The notes: generated by a model from the sequence alone, not told the origin. A stretch of DNA of 64,000 nt from Pararobbsia alpina_A (GCF_965118125.1 NZ_OZ221288.1:2232001-2296000); one strand, 5' to 3'; counted from the stretch's first letter, positions 50,887-60,032 are shown. A program made the numbers and translations.

Positions 50887-52172
50887 TCGAGTTCAGACAT
50901 CGCGGCGTCCACAGACATCGATCCGTCAAACATACGCTGCGTATCTCGACGCAAGACTTCAACTTCGGACAACCCGATAGAATTCTGTGGCATCGGAGCG
51001 CGACAGCAAGCAATCCATTCAAGGATTTTCTTTCCATTCGGGCTGTCGATTCCATCGCGCGAGAATTGACCATCGGACACCATCGCTCCGCCTGCCTCGA
51101 ACAGCGTCCTGAGGTGCGCGCTCGAGACCATCGATTTCACGTATTCGAGTGCAAGGTCTTTATGGGGAGACCATCGCGTGATCGCCCACCCGATGCCTCC
51201 GGCAATGGGCAGCGAGAGTTTCGCACCCGTTGCATTGGCACCGGCTGAGCCCGGCAGCGCGACGGGCAAATAGCTTCCGACCTTGTCGGGACCGAGGACC
51301 GCTTCGAATTGCTTCCAGTGCGCGGTGTCCGAGACGAGGCCGATAACATTCGCGGCTTCTCCGCGCATGAATCGATCGTACTCGTCGGGGAATGTCGCAG
51401 TCGAGTTGACCCCTTTCGTGTACCAGCCTGCTTTCGACTTCTCAACCCACACACGCAGGATGTTGCTCACAGCAGGGTCGCTCCACGCGAGCTTTCTGTC
51501 CGCCCAAGCGGCTCGCTGAGCGTTGCTCCATGAATTCGCCGCGATTGAATTGAAGAAGAACATCGAGCCATAGCCATCCTTGTTGCCCATCGCGAAGCAT
51601 GCGATATGCAATCTTGCGATGATCCGAGTGCAGTCGGCGTCGAGTTCCGCCCACGTGACCGGAGGCTTGTCAGGATCGAGTCCGGCTCTGCGATATATAT
51701 CCTTGTTGTAGTAAACGACCTGGCCTTGCAACGTGAGTGGGACTGCGTAGATGGTCTCGTTCACACCCGAAAACGCCTCCCATCCGACGAGGCGATCTCG
51801 AAGCCCGCCGAGTTCCGGATTCAGCGCTACCAGCGCTCCGGCCCGCTCGCGGGTCGGGGAGCCTCCGTGCAGCATAACGATGTCCGGTCCTTGATTCGCA
51901 CCGATTGCAGCACCCAGCAACGAGTAATACTGGTCGTGGGGTTGCGCGACATGCTTGACGACGACACCCGGATGCGCAGCTTCAAAATCTTTGACTGTCT
52001 GCTGGAAGTACGCCGCGAGCGTGGGGTCTCCCGATTTGAAATCCCACACCGTGATGGTGGTGGTTTGTGCCGAGGCGATTGCGCTGGATGCCGCTAAGGT
52101 GAAGAGGGCGACCCACACCGCTCCGTACTTGCGAAGCTGCCGACCTATCACGGTGTACTGCCCAAAACACAT
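50862..52172 (-). CDS. ABC transporter substrate-binding protein (sugar type), orphan
   Basis: This encodes 436 residues. A signal peptide (WVALFTLAASSAIASA) is followed by the family-1 extracellular solute-binding fold: TTITVWDFKSGDPTLAAYFQQTVKDFEAAHPGVVV, DIVMLHGGSPT, YAVPLTLQGQVVYYNKDIYRRAGL, and WAITRWSPHKDLALEYVKSM near the end. It would bind a sugar or polyol for an ABC importer, but no permease or ATPase gene is next to it. Its last 25 bp overlap the end of the convergent ATPase regulator. It is divergent from the SDR-led catabolic operon, with palindromes in the shared upstream region. Confidence 0.87.
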   Translation of the reverse strand: MCFGQYTVIGRQLRKYGAVWVALFTLAASSAIASAQTTTITVWDFKSGDPTLAAYFQQTVKDFEAAHPGVVVKHVAQPHDQYYSLLGAAIGANQGPDIVMLHGGSPTRERAGALVALNPELGGLRDRLVGWEAFSGVNETIYAVPLTLQGQVVYYNKDIYRRAGLDPDKPPVTWAELDADCTRIIARLHIACFAMGNKDGYGSMFFFNSIAANSWSNAQRAAWADRKLAWSDPAVSNILRVWVEKSKAGWYTKGVNSTATFPDEYDRFMRGEAANVIGLVSDTAHWKQFEAVLGPDKVGSYLPVALPGSAGANATGAKLSLPIAGGIGWAITRWSPHKDLALEYVKSMVSSAHLRTLFEAGGAMVSDGQFSRDGIDSPNGKKILEWIACCRAPMPQNSIGLSEVEVLRRDTQRMFDGSMSVDAAMSELDQTRTSSK

Positions 52173-52340
52173 TGAGATTCTCCGACCGAAGTTAAATCAG
52201 TTGCTGGCGAAACATCTGCGACTGCGCGGTCATCCGGCAATCACAACCGCTTGCTAGCGCGGGAGGATATAGCTGGATTCGAGATATCCGCAAACCCCAC
52301 CCTAGGGTTTCGGAGCATTGACTCACTTTGGCACTGATTT

Positions 52341-52364
52341 ACGCTATGCGTAATGAATTACGTT
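52341..52364. promoter_or_regulatory. Overlapping palindromes upstream of catabolic operon
   Basis: TTACGC-TAT-GCGTAA (52341-52355) overlaps CGTAAT-GA-ATTACG (52351-52364). They lie 20-45 bp before the first SDR start and between divergent genes, a good place for the IclR regulator encoded at the operon's end. Confidence 0.6.
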
Positions 52365-52385
52365 AAATGAGTCGGTGACGTCGAA

Positions 52386-53162
52386 ATGAGCAATCCGCAG
52401 GAGCAGGGCGTGCAGGAGACAGCACAAAACGGGTCGAAGCCGGTGGCGGCGGTGACGGGTGCAGGCGGTGGAATCGGGGCGGCGATCGCGCGGAAACTGG
52501 CGGCTGACGGGTTTCACGTCTGCGTGATCGACATCGCGCACGAGGCCGCCGAGGCGGTGGCTGAAGGGATTCGCGCAAGCGGCGGGTCGGCGCAAAGCGC
52601 GGTCGTCGACTTGCGCGACGAAGACGCCGTGGCGCGGCTGGTGGCTGAATTGCCGCGCCTCGACGCGGTCGTCAACAACGCCGGAATCTTTGACGAACGC
52701 TCGTTTATCGATCTCACGGCCGAGGATTTCCGCCGGCACTACGAACTGAACCTGATCGCCGTCTTCCGGCTGTCGCGCCACGCGTCGACGCGTCTGCCCA
52801 AGGGCGGAAAGATCGTGAACATCGCGTCGCGCGCGTACCTCGGCGCGAAGAACCACGCGCATTACGTCGCCGCCAAAGCCGCTGTCGTCGGCCTGACGCG
52901 AGCGATGGCGCTCGAATTGATGCCGCAGGGCATTCTCGTCAACGCCATCGCGCCGGGTCTCGTCGACACCCCGATGCTCAAGGCGCTGACGCCCGAGCGT
53001 CGCGCGGCACAACTGGCACTGCAACCCACGGGCCGCGCCGCGCGCCCGGAGGACATTGCCAACGCGGTTGCGTTTTTTGCTTCACCCCAAATGGACTTCG
53101 TCACCGGCCAGATCATGATGGTCGACGGCGGCAAGTCGCTTGGCGGCGCGACGGGCATCTAG
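52386..53162 (+). CDS. SDR oxidoreductase, first gene of catabolic operon
   Basis: This is a 258-residue SDR with TGAGGGIGAAIARKLA, AVVNNAG, the Ser in VNIASRAY, YVAAK as the Y-x3-K pair, and the VNAIAPGLVDTPM segment. It ends DFVTGQIMMVDGGKSL. It resembles 3-oxoacyl or hydroxy-compound dehydrogenases that use NAD(P). It is followed after 99 bp by an MFS importer, and two more SDRs lie in the same cluster, which suggests a pathway with several alcohol/ketone steps. Confidence 0.92.
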   Translation: MSNPQEQGVQETAQNGSKPVAAVTGAGGGIGAAIARKLAADGFHVCVIDIAHEAAEAVAEGIRASGGSAQSAVVDLRDEDAVARLVAELPRLDAVVNNAGIFDERSFIDLTAEDFRRHYELNLIAVFRLSRHASTRLPKGGKIVNIASRAYLGAKNHAHYVAAKAAVVGLTRAMALELMPQGILVNAIAPGLVDTPMLKALTPERRAAQLALQPTGRAARPEDIANAVAFFASPQMDFVTGQIMMVDGGKSLGGATGI

Positions 53163-53261
53163 CCCGGGCACGGCACAGCGACGCAATCAAATTTGACACG
53201 GCCCGCCCACCAGAGGCGTACACAGCGAACACGCAGGCCGATTACCCAAGGAGACACCATC

Positions 53262-54575
53262 ATGCAGGCGTTTGACGAAGCGGCCGTATTGCGCAAGACC
53301 GCGTGGCGGATCATTCCGCTGATGTTCGTGTTGTATATCGTGAGTTTTATCGACCGCACCAATGTCGGTTTTGCGGCGCTCACGATGAACAAGGCCATCG
53401 GCCTGACACCCGCGATGTATGGCCTGGGCGCCGGCATTTTCTTTATCGGCATGTGCCCGTTCGAAGTGCCCAGCAACCTGATGATGGTGCGCTTCGGCGC
53501 TCGGGTATGGCTCACGCGGATCATGATCGTCTGGGGGCTCGTGACGCTCGCGACCTCGATGATCTCCGGTCCGTACAGCTTCTACGCGATGCGCTTTCTG
53601 CTCGGCATCAGCGAAGCGGGCTTCTTCCCCGGCGTGCTGTTCTATCTGACCTTCTGGTTCCCGCGTGAACAGCGCACGCGGATCGTCGCGCGCTTCATGA
53701 TCTCGCTGCCGATCGCAGCGGCGATCGGTGGACCGATCTCGTCATTCATCCTGCAGGCATTCGACGGTGTGATGGGCCTGCCGGGCTGGCGCTGGATCTT
53801 TATCGTCGAGGGCATTCCGGCGGTGCTGTTCGGCATCTTCACGTACCGCGTGCTGCTCGATCGTCCGGTGCAGGCGAAGTGGCTCAAGCCCGAAGAGCGC
53901 ACCTGGCTTCAGGAAAAGATCGACAAGGAACTCGGCGAAGACCAGGCGCACAGCGCGTCGGGTGTGTTTGCCACGCTGTTTGACTGGCGCACGCTGGTGA
54001 TCACGTTCACAGGCATCTGCTTCGTCATCGGTTTCTACGGTGCAGGCTTCTGGTTGCCCCAGATCATCAAGACGTTCCATGTGTCGACGCTGCAAGTCGG
54101 TCTGCTGAGCGCACTGCCTAACGCACTGGGTGCGATCGCGATGCTCGTCTGGGCCCGTCGTTGCCGTCGCCGCACGATGCGTCTGAGCGACGTGATCATT
54201 CCGCAGCTCGTCGCCGCCATCGCGTTCGTCGTGGCCGGATTCACGCTGAGCCAGCCGGTCGTGGCCATGACGGCGTTCTGCGTCGCGATGATCGGTCTCT
54301 ATGCATCGATGCCTCCGTACTGGACGTTGCCGACGATGTTCTTCAGCGGGACGGCCGCGGCTGCCGCGCTTGCCTTCGTCAACGCTGTATCGAACCTCGG
54401 TGGGTTCTTCGGCCCGGCAATCATTGGCTTCCTCACGCAAAGCACCGGCAGTTTCAAGATCGCCGTCGCGACGCTCGGTGTGTTCGTGTTTATCGGTCTG
54501 GTCGCATTGCTTGCGCTGTCGCCGGCGTATGCACATCGCAAGGCCGCCGCGGCGCGGGCATCGGTACTCGCGTGA
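53262..54575 (+). CDS. MFS transporter, anion:cation symporter (ACS) type
   Basis: This encodes 437 residues from ATG 53262 after AAGGAG. Twelve helices with the ACS-family signature FIDRTNVGFAALTMNKAIGLTPAMYGLGAGIFFIGMCPFEVPSNLMM, and GISEAGFFPGVLFYLTFWFP in the first half. This family imports organic anions such as tartrate, phthalate, hexuronates and galactonate. Its place inside the SDR/flavoprotein operon suggests it brings in the substrate. The next SDR begins 52 bp later. Confidence 0.92.
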   Translation: MQAFDEAAVLRKTAWRIIPLMFVLYIVSFIDRTNVGFAALTMNKAIGLTPAMYGLGAGIFFIGMCPFEVPSNLMMVRFGARVWLTRIMIVWGLVTLATSMISGPYSFYAMRFLLGISEAGFFPGVLFYLTFWFPREQRTRIVARFMISLPIAAAIGGPISSFILQAFDGVMGLPGWRWIFIVEGIPAVLFGIFTYRVLLDRPVQAKWLKPEERTWLQEKIDKELGEDQAHSASGVFATLFDWRTLVITFTGICFVIGFYGAGFWLPQIIKTFHVSTLQVGLLSALPNALGAIAMLVWARRCRRRTMRLSDVIIPQLVAAIAFVVAGFTLSQPVVAMTAFCVAMIGLYASMPPYWTLPTMFFSGTAAAAALAFVNAVSNLGGFFGPAIIGFLTQSTGSFKIAVATLGVFVFIGLVALLALSPAYAHRKAAAARASVLA

Positions 54576-54627
54576 TTCAGATACGTCGGGCATTCAGTTT
54601 CATTTCGTCTAGCAAAGGATTACGAGC

Positions 54628-55392
54628 ATGAAGCAGCACAGCGAAATCGCGATCGTCACGGGTGGAGCCGGCGGTATTGGCGCGGCCATCTGCCGTTACC
54701 TGGCGGACGCGGGGCACATCGTCGCCGTCACGGACCTCGACGGCGCGGCCGCGGAGCGTGTCGCGGCTTCGCTGCCCGGAGAAGGTCATATCGGTGTCGG
54801 CCTCAATGTGGCCGATGAAGTCTCCGTAGCCAGCGCTTTCGATGCGGTCACACAACGACTGGGTCGTCCGAGCGTGCTGGTCGCCGCAGCGGGCATTCTG
54901 CATTTCAAGCCCAATGGCGACCGGCCGCTTGTGATCGAGACGGAGCTGTCGGATTGGCAACGCACGGTCACGATCAATCAGACCGGCTGCTTTTTGACTT
55001 GCCGCGAGTTCGCGCGTCGCCTGCCCGACGAACCCACGTTCGGCCGCATCGTGACCATCTCGTCGGTGACGGCGCAAATTGGAGGCTATCGCTCGAACGC
55101 GGCTTATATCGCCAGCAAAGCGGCCATTCTGGGTTTCACCAAGGCACTCGCGCGTGAGCTCGCGCCGCGCGGCGTCACCGTCAATGCGGTCGCGCCGGGG
55201 CTGATCGATGCGCCGATGCTGCGCCAGTCGCTCTCGCCCGAGAAGGACGCACAAGCCGCCAGTGCGATTCCATTGGGCCGTATTGGCCTGCCTGAAGACG
55301 TGGCCGACGCTGTGGCGTATCTGGTATCGCGCGGCGCGGGGTATCAAACGGGTACGACGATCGACGTCAACGGCGGCTATCGCATGCAATAA
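54628..55392 (+). CDS. SDR oxidoreductase, second of catabolic operon
   Basis: This is a 254-residue SDR with TGGAGGIGAAICRYLA, VLVAAAGILHF (an Ala-Ala-Gly variant of the usual NNAG), the Ser in IVTISSVTAQ and AAYIASKAA for the catalytic Tyr and Lys. It ends YQTGTTIDVNGGYRMQ. It lies between the ACS importer (52 bp) and the large flavoprotein gene (100 bp). Confidence 0.92.
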   Translation: MKQHSEIAIVTGGAGGIGAAICRYLADAGHIVAVTDLDGAAAERVAASLPGEGHIGVGLNVADEVSVASAFDAVTQRLGRPSVLVAAAGILHFKPNGDRPLVIETELSDWQRTVTINQTGCFLTCREFARRLPDEPTFGRIVTISSVTAQIGGYRSNAAYIASKAAILGFTKALARELAPRGVTVNAVAPGLIDAPMLRQSLSPEKDAQAASAIPLGRIGLPEDVADAVAYLVSRGAGYQTGTTIDVNGGYRMQ

Positions 55393-55492
55393 GGCGAAGG
55401 GTTCCATATCGACGACGGTGACCTGCGGGCACGGCACGCCGTCAGTCGCAGAACCCGCGCAATCAGTTTCAATAGATAGGGTGGCAACACAG

Positions 55493-57226
55493 ATGGAAAA
55501 CGAATACGACGTCATCGTCGTCGGCTCGGGCGCCGCAGGGTTGAGCGCCGCGCTGACGTGCAAGATCGCGGGACTTTCAGTGGTCGTGCTGGAAAAGACC
55601 GAATACTTCGGCGGATCGACTGCGGTGTCGGGTGGCGCGGTCTGGATCCCCGAGAATCCCTTGATGGCGTCGGTCGGGCATACGGACTCACGCGAACGGG
55701 CGATCACGTATCTGCGCCAGACCGTGGGCAGTGCACTGCGTCCCGAGATGATGGACGCCTATCTGTCGTACGGCCCGGCAATGGTCCGATTCTTCGACGC
55801 CCATACGAGCCTGAAATTCATTCCGCGCGCGGTATCGCCCGACTACAAGCCCGAGCTCGAAGGTGCATCGACGGGCGGTCGCACGATCGATCCGGCGCCG
55901 TTCGACGGACGCGAACTCGGCGAGGCCTTCAATCTGTTACGGCCACCGTTACCCAGTTTCCTCGCGCTCGGCGGCATGATGGTCAACCGCAAGGACATCG
56001 ACGCGCTGTTGAACCTGCACCGCAGCTGGTCGAACTTCTCACACGCGACGTCGCTCGTTGCCCGCTATCTGCGCGACCGCCTGAAATGGCGGCGTGGCAC
56101 GCGCCTGTTGCTCGGCAATGCGCTCGCTGCTCGACTGCTCAAGTCCGCGCTCGACAAGCGCATCGACATGCATCGCAACATCGAGATTGCCGAACTGATC
56201 ACGGAAGCCGGGCTCAATGCCGGGCGCGTGTCGGGTGTGCGCATCCGGCAAGGTGCGCAAGATCGTGTGATCAAGGCACGTCGTGCCGTGGTGCTCGCGA
56301 CGGGTGGTTTCCCTCAGAACAGCGCACTGCGCGCGGCGTTGATTCCGCATGCGGCAGTGCACCGGTCGATGTCGCCGTCCGGCAATACGGGCGACGGTAT
56401 GACGCTCGCCCGCCAGATCGGCGGCCGTCTTGAACAGGGCAACGCGGGTGCGGCGTTCTGGGCGCCGGTGTCGATCCTGCGTGGCGCCGATGGCAAAGAG
56501 ACCGTGTTCCCGCATCTGATTACCGATCGTCAGAAGCCCGGCCTGATTGCGGTCAACTCGGCAGGGCAGCGCTTCGCGAACGAGGCATCGTCGTATCACG
56601 ACTTTGTCGATTCGATGCATCGTGAGCATGAGAAGACGCCGTGCATCCCGGCCTGGCTGATCTGCGACAGCACGTTCCTGAAGCGCTACGGCCTGGGTCT
56701 CGTCAGGCCGCGCACCGGTAACGTTCAGCGCTTTATCGACAGCAAGTATTTGTATCGCGGCGACTCGATCGAGGCGCTGGCCGGTGCGATCGGCGTGCCC
56801 GCGGCCGCGCTCAAGCAGTCGGTGATCAAGATCAATCGTGCGGCGGCCGACGGTCACGATGCTGAATTCAGGCGTGGCGAGTCGGCGTACGACCGATATC
56901 TGGGCGACGCATCGCATACGCCGAATCCGTGTATCGGCGCGATCGAGACGGGACCGTTCTACGCCGTGCAAGTGTGGCCCGGCGATATCGGCAGCGCGAC
57001 TGGCCTGCGTGTTGACTCGCATGCACGTGTGCTCGATGCGCAGGATTGTCCGATCGAAGGACTCTTTGCGTGCGGCAACGATATGAACTCCGTCATGGGC
57101 GGCACCTATCCGGCCGCGGGGATCACGCTCGGACCGGCGCTCACCTTTGGTTACATCGCAGGCCGTACGATCGCCGATCCGACCATCGTGCGTGCGAAGT
57201 CCGTCGAGCTGGAGGCACAGGCATGA
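55493..57226 (+). CDS. FAD-dependent oxidoreductase, 3-ketosteroid dehydrogenase-like
   Basis: This 577-residue flavoprotein has the dinucleotide motif YDVIVVGSGAAGLSAALTCKIAG and the family stretch EKTEYFGGSTAVSGGAVWIPENPL. The C-terminal FAD region contains IEGLFACGNDMNSVMGGTYPAAGITLGPAL. This is the architecture of 3-ketosteroid-delta1-dehydrogenases and related fumarate-reductase-type flavoproteins. It could dehydrogenate a steroid, a cyclic ketone or another carbonyl compound. It starts at ATG 55493, and its stop overlaps the next SDR (ATGA), so the two are coupled. Confidence 0.88.
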   Translation: MENEYDVIVVGSGAAGLSAALTCKIAGLSVVVLEKTEYFGGSTAVSGGAVWIPENPLMASVGHTDSRERAITYLRQTVGSALRPEMMDAYLSYGPAMVRFFDAHTSLKFIPRAVSPDYKPELEGASTGGRTIDPAPFDGRELGEAFNLLRPPLPSFLALGGMMVNRKDIDALLNLHRSWSNFSHATSLVARYLRDRLKWRRGTRLLLGNALAARLLKSALDKRIDMHRNIEIAELITEAGLNAGRVSGVRIRQGAQDRVIKARRAVVLATGGFPQNSALRAALIPHAAVHRSMSPSGNTGDGMTLARQIGGRLEQGNAGAAFWAPVSILRGADGKETVFPHLITDRQKPGLIAVNSAGQRFANEASSYHDFVDSMHREHEKTPCIPAWLICDSTFLKRYGLGLVRPRTGNVQRFIDSKYLYRGDSIEALAGAIGVPAAALKQSVIKINRAAADGHDAEFRRGESAYDRYLGDASHTPNPCIGAIETGPFYAVQVWPGDIGSATGLRVDSHARVLDAQDCPIEGLFACGNDMNSVMGGTYPAAGITLGPALTFGYIAGRTIADPTIVRAKSVELEAQA

Positions 57227-58041
57227 ATATGAATGCGTCTTCCAATGCACTGCAGGAACGTCGTGTCGCGCTTGTCACAGGCGCGGCGAGCGGGATCGGC
57301 GCGTCGGTGTGCCGTTACCTCGCGTCGATCGGCGTGCATATCGCCGCAGCCGATCAGAACGCGGAAGGGCTTGAAGCGCTGCGCGCGCAATTGAATCCGG
57401 ACGTGCAATTTCTGGGCGCCGTTATCGATGTGCGCGATGAAGCCGCCCAGCAGGAGTTCGTTGCACGCGTCGAGAAATCGCTCGGTGCAATCACGGACGT
57501 CGTGCCGTGCGCCGGTCTCGCCCGAAGCGCGCCGGCCGAGGACATGACCGCCGAGCAATGGGACCTCGTGCTCGATATCAATTTGCGCGGCACATTCCTG
57601 ACGTGCAAGGCGGCGGCGAATGTGATGCTGCCGCGCCGTCGCGGCAGCATCGTGTGCATCGCTTCGATTACCGCTAAGGGCGGGCAACCCGGACGCGCGA
57701 ACTACGCGGCCTCGAAGTGGGGGCTCGTCGGTCTGGTCAAGAGCCTTGCGAGCGAATGGGGCAATCGCGGCATCCGAGTCAATGCGGTTGCGCCGAATGG
57801 CGTCGACACACCGATGCTCAACGTGGGCGTGCCCGAGCACTTCCGCGACGATGTGATGCTCGACCGCACGCCCCTCGGCCGTTTCGCACGGCCCGAAGAA
57901 ATTGCGCAGACCATCGGCTTTTTGCTGTCCGACGCGGCGTCGTATGTGACCGGCAGCATTCTCGAAGTCGACGGCGGGCTGACAAGCGGGTTTCTCACGC
58001 ACCGTCACGGCACGGACTACGCGTTGCATGGTCGCTCCTGA
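57223..58041 (+). CDS. SDR oxidoreductase, third of catabolic operon
   Basis: This encodes 272 residues from ATG 57223, which overlaps the flavoprotein stop; ATG 57229 is possible. GGAGG lies upstream. Motifs are TGAASGIGASVCRYLA, VVPCAGLARSAP in place of NNAG, the Ser in VCIASITAKG and NYAASKWG. It ends SYVTGSILEVDGGLTSGF plus a short extra tail. It probably acts on the product or substrate of the flavoprotein. A glutathione transferase gene follows. Confidence 0.92.
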   Translation: MNMNASSNALQERRVALVTGAASGIGASVCRYLASIGVHIAAADQNAEGLEALRAQLNPDVQFLGAVIDVRDEAAQQEFVARVEKSLGAITDVVPCAGLARSAPAEDMTAEQWDLVLDINLRGTFLTCKAAANVMLPRRRGSIVCIASITAKGGQPGRANYAASKWGLVGLVKSLASEWGNRGIRVNAVAPNGVDTPMLNVGVPEHFRDDVMLDRTPLGRFARPEEIAQTIGFLLSDAASYVTGSILEVDGGLTSGFLTHRHGTDYALHGRS

Positions 58042-58176
58042 TACGCTTCGACGACGAAACGGGAGCGGATAGACGCCGTAACCGTTCGGGTCGGTACAAG
58101 GGTGCAACCCCGCAGGGACCCAAAGCCCATCGACACAGCGTCACAACGAATACGCATTGAAAACCAAGGATTCGAC

Positions 58177-58785
58177 ATGAAAGTATTCTTTTCGCCCTTT
58201 TCCCCGTTTGTGCGCAAGGTGCTGGTCAGCGCTGCCGAACTGGGTCTGGACATCGAAAAGCTCGACTGCGCGGCGCATCCCGTCGCGCGAGACAAGAACA
58301 TCATCGAAAGCAATCCGCTCGGACAAGTGCCGACGCTGTTCACCGATGACGGCGCGGAGCTCTACGACAGCCGCGTGATTTGCGAATATCTCGACGCACT
58401 CGCGGGCGGCAACAAGCTGATTCCGGCGAGCGGCGAAGCACGCTGGCAACGGCTGATGGAGCAGTCTCTCGCCGACGGCTTGCTCAATGCTGCGCTTCTG
58501 ATGCGCTACGAGCAGGTGATTCGTCCCGATGGCCTGCGTTTCGAGCCGTGGCAGCGGGGTCAGCACGAGAAAGTCGTCGATGTGCTCGATCGCCTTGAAG
58601 CGTGGTCGCCGTCGTTCGGCGATCGCGTCGATATCGGCACGATTTCGATCGCGTGTGCGCTCGGCTATCTGGATCTGCGGTTTCCCGAGGAGCCCTGGCG
58701 CAGCCGTCCGGGCCTGGCCGCGTTCTATGAGCGCTTCAGCGAGCGCGACTCGATGGTCCGGACCGAACATCCCGTCACGGCTTAG
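58177..58785 (+). CDS. Glutathione S-transferase
   Basis: This is a 202-residue GST. The N-terminal thioredoxin-like domain has SPFSPFVRKVLVSAAELGL (a Ser near the start in the catalytic spot), NPLGQVPTLFTDDGAELYDSRVICEYLD with the cis-Pro VP and the glutathione-binding D/E-S pair. The helical domain follows with VDIGTISIACALGYLDLRFP. In a catabolic operon such enzymes may open rings, isomerise or remove reactive intermediates. It sits between the third SDR and the IclR gene. Confidence 0.93.
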   Translation: MKVFFSPFSPFVRKVLVSAAELGLDIEKLDCAAHPVARDKNIIESNPLGQVPTLFTDDGAELYDSRVICEYLDALAGGNKLIPASGEARWQRLMEQSLADGLLNAALLMRYEQVIRPDGLRFEPWQRGQHEKVVDVLDRLEAWSPSFGDRVDIGTISIACALGYLDLRFPEEPWRSRPGLAAFYERFSERDSMVRTEHPVTA

Positions 58786-59011
58786 TCCAGCGGCACGCGC
58801 CCTATCTCACCGCGCCAGCCGGGGACTCCGGTCTGGCCGCGTCCCCGTCATCGAGCCCGGCAAGGGCCCGGCCCCGGGCCGACCCTGCTTCGGTGCGTCG
58901 CTGACTGCATCTGCTATTTGCGAGGCGCAGAAGATGGCCGATCTTGCCGAACCGCCCGTGCATCGCGTACCTTCTGGTCTGGCCAAAGAAGGCAAGGCGC
59001 ACGGCGCAACC

Positions 59012-59794
59012 ATGACAAGCAGCACACGAACCAATACGCGACAGCGCGTGCAGTCTGCCGAGACTGGCGCGGAGGTCCTCAAGGCCCTCGCTCGGCTCGG
59101 GCCGTCTGCCTCGCTGTCGAGCATCAGCGAATTCACGGACATGGCTGCGGCCAAGGTCCACCGCTACCTGCAGGCGATGATCGCGAGCGGACTCGCCGCG
59201 CAGGACAAACAGACAGGGCGCTATCAGCTCGGCCCGGAAGCGGTCACGATCGGCCTCGCGGCGCTTGCGAATATCGATGTAGTCGGCAATATCTCCGACA
59301 TGCTGCCCGCGCTGCGCGACGAGATTCATCACACGTGCTTTCTGGCGGTCTGGGGCAATCACGGCCCGACCGTCGTGCGGGTGGTCGAAAACGTCGGCCA
59401 GGTCACCATTCTTACGCGCGTCGGTGCCGTCATGCCGTTGCTGACATCGGCAACGGGTCTGCTCTTCGCGGCCTTTATGCCGCCGAGTGAGCGCGATCCC
59501 ATTGCCAAAACCGAGCCGCAGGCGCTGCAGGATGCGCTGCATGACCCGAACTCACCCTTGTCGGCACGGCTCGAGCAGATCCGGCGCGAGCGGCGTTCGG
59601 CGATTCAAGGCCTGATGGTTCCGGGTGTTGGCGCGATGGCCGTGCCAATCTTCGACGCACGCATGGAAGTCGCCGGAGTCGTTACGACGATGGGGCCGGA
59701 AGCCGTCTTCGACGTGAGTCCGGAAGGTCCGATCGCAACCGCGCTCTCGGCATTCGGACGTTCGGCGAGCGCCCGGCTCGGCGCGCCGTCGTAA
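59012..59794 (+). CDS. IclR-family transcriptional regulator
   Basis: This encodes 260 residues from ATG 59012; an in-frame ATG at 58934 would add 26 residues. The winged HTH is AETGAEVLKALARLGPSASLSSISEFTDMAAAKVHRYLQAMIASGLAAQD, and the effector domain includes CFLAVWGNHGPTVVRVVEN, ATGLLFAAFMPPS and QGLMVPGVGAMAVPIFD. It ends the operon of SDR, importer and flavoprotein genes and is the natural candidate for their control, perhaps through the palindromes at 52341-52364. Confidence 0.93.
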   Translation: MTSSTRTNTRQRVQSAETGAEVLKALARLGPSASLSSISEFTDMAAAKVHRYLQAMIASGLAAQDKQTGRYQLGPEAVTIGLAALANIDVVGNISDMLPALRDEIHHTCFLAVWGNHGPTVVRVVENVGQVTILTRVGAVMPLLTSATGLLFAAFMPPSERDPIAKTEPQALQDALHDPNSPLSARLEQIRRERRSAIQGLMVPGVGAMAVPIFDARMEVAGVVTTMGPEAVFDVSPEGPIATALSAFGRSASARLGAPS

Positions 59795-59802
59795 ACAGAA
59801 AA

Positions 59803-59835
59803 GGGCTGAGTCCTGTTCGTGACAGAACTCAGCCC
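59803..59835. terminator. Bidirectional hairpin terminator
   Basis: GGGCTGAGT (59803-59811) pairs with ACTCAGCCC (59827-59835), with extra pairing inside (CTGT/ACAG). Read leftward it is followed by TTTTCTGTTT, so it is a good intrinsic terminator for the antiporter operon and probably also stops the IclR transcript. Confidence 0.85.
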
Positions 59836-59888
59836 CTCGGTACTGAATCACTCGAAGCGGCCTCATCGCCGCTTCGGGCCCATCCGGC

Positions 59889-60017
59889 TTACTTGAACAG
59901 CTTCATCGCCTGCATCAGCGTGTTCACGACGCCCCATGCAAGCGGCACGAGCACGTAGATCCAGAAGATCGCGAGCTTGGCGGGGTTTGTCTTCGAAACG
60001 GCGGTTTGCGTTGTCAT
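59889..60017 (-). CDS. Small subunit of OxlT-like MFS transporter
   Basis: This short gene encodes 42 residues: an N-terminal MTTQTAVSKTNPAK, then one membrane helix (LAIFWIYVLVPLAWGVVNTL) and a short basic end QAMKLFK. It begins 15 bp after the stop of the OxlT-like transporter, on the same strand, and ends just before a T-tailed hairpin. Tiny proteins with this sequence pattern accompany oxalate/formate-antiporter-like MFS genes in Burkholderiales and probably associate with the transporter in the inner membrane. It is easily missed by gene finders. Confidence 0.85.
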   Translation of the reverse strand: MTTQTAVSKTNPAKLAIFWIYVLVPLAWGVVNTLMQAMKLFK

Positions 60018-60032
60018 GTTCGTGTCCCGTGA

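Noticed and set aside
56039..57250. 403-residue minus-strand ORF over the flavoprotein gene
   Set aside because: Antisense shadow of a well-supported gene.
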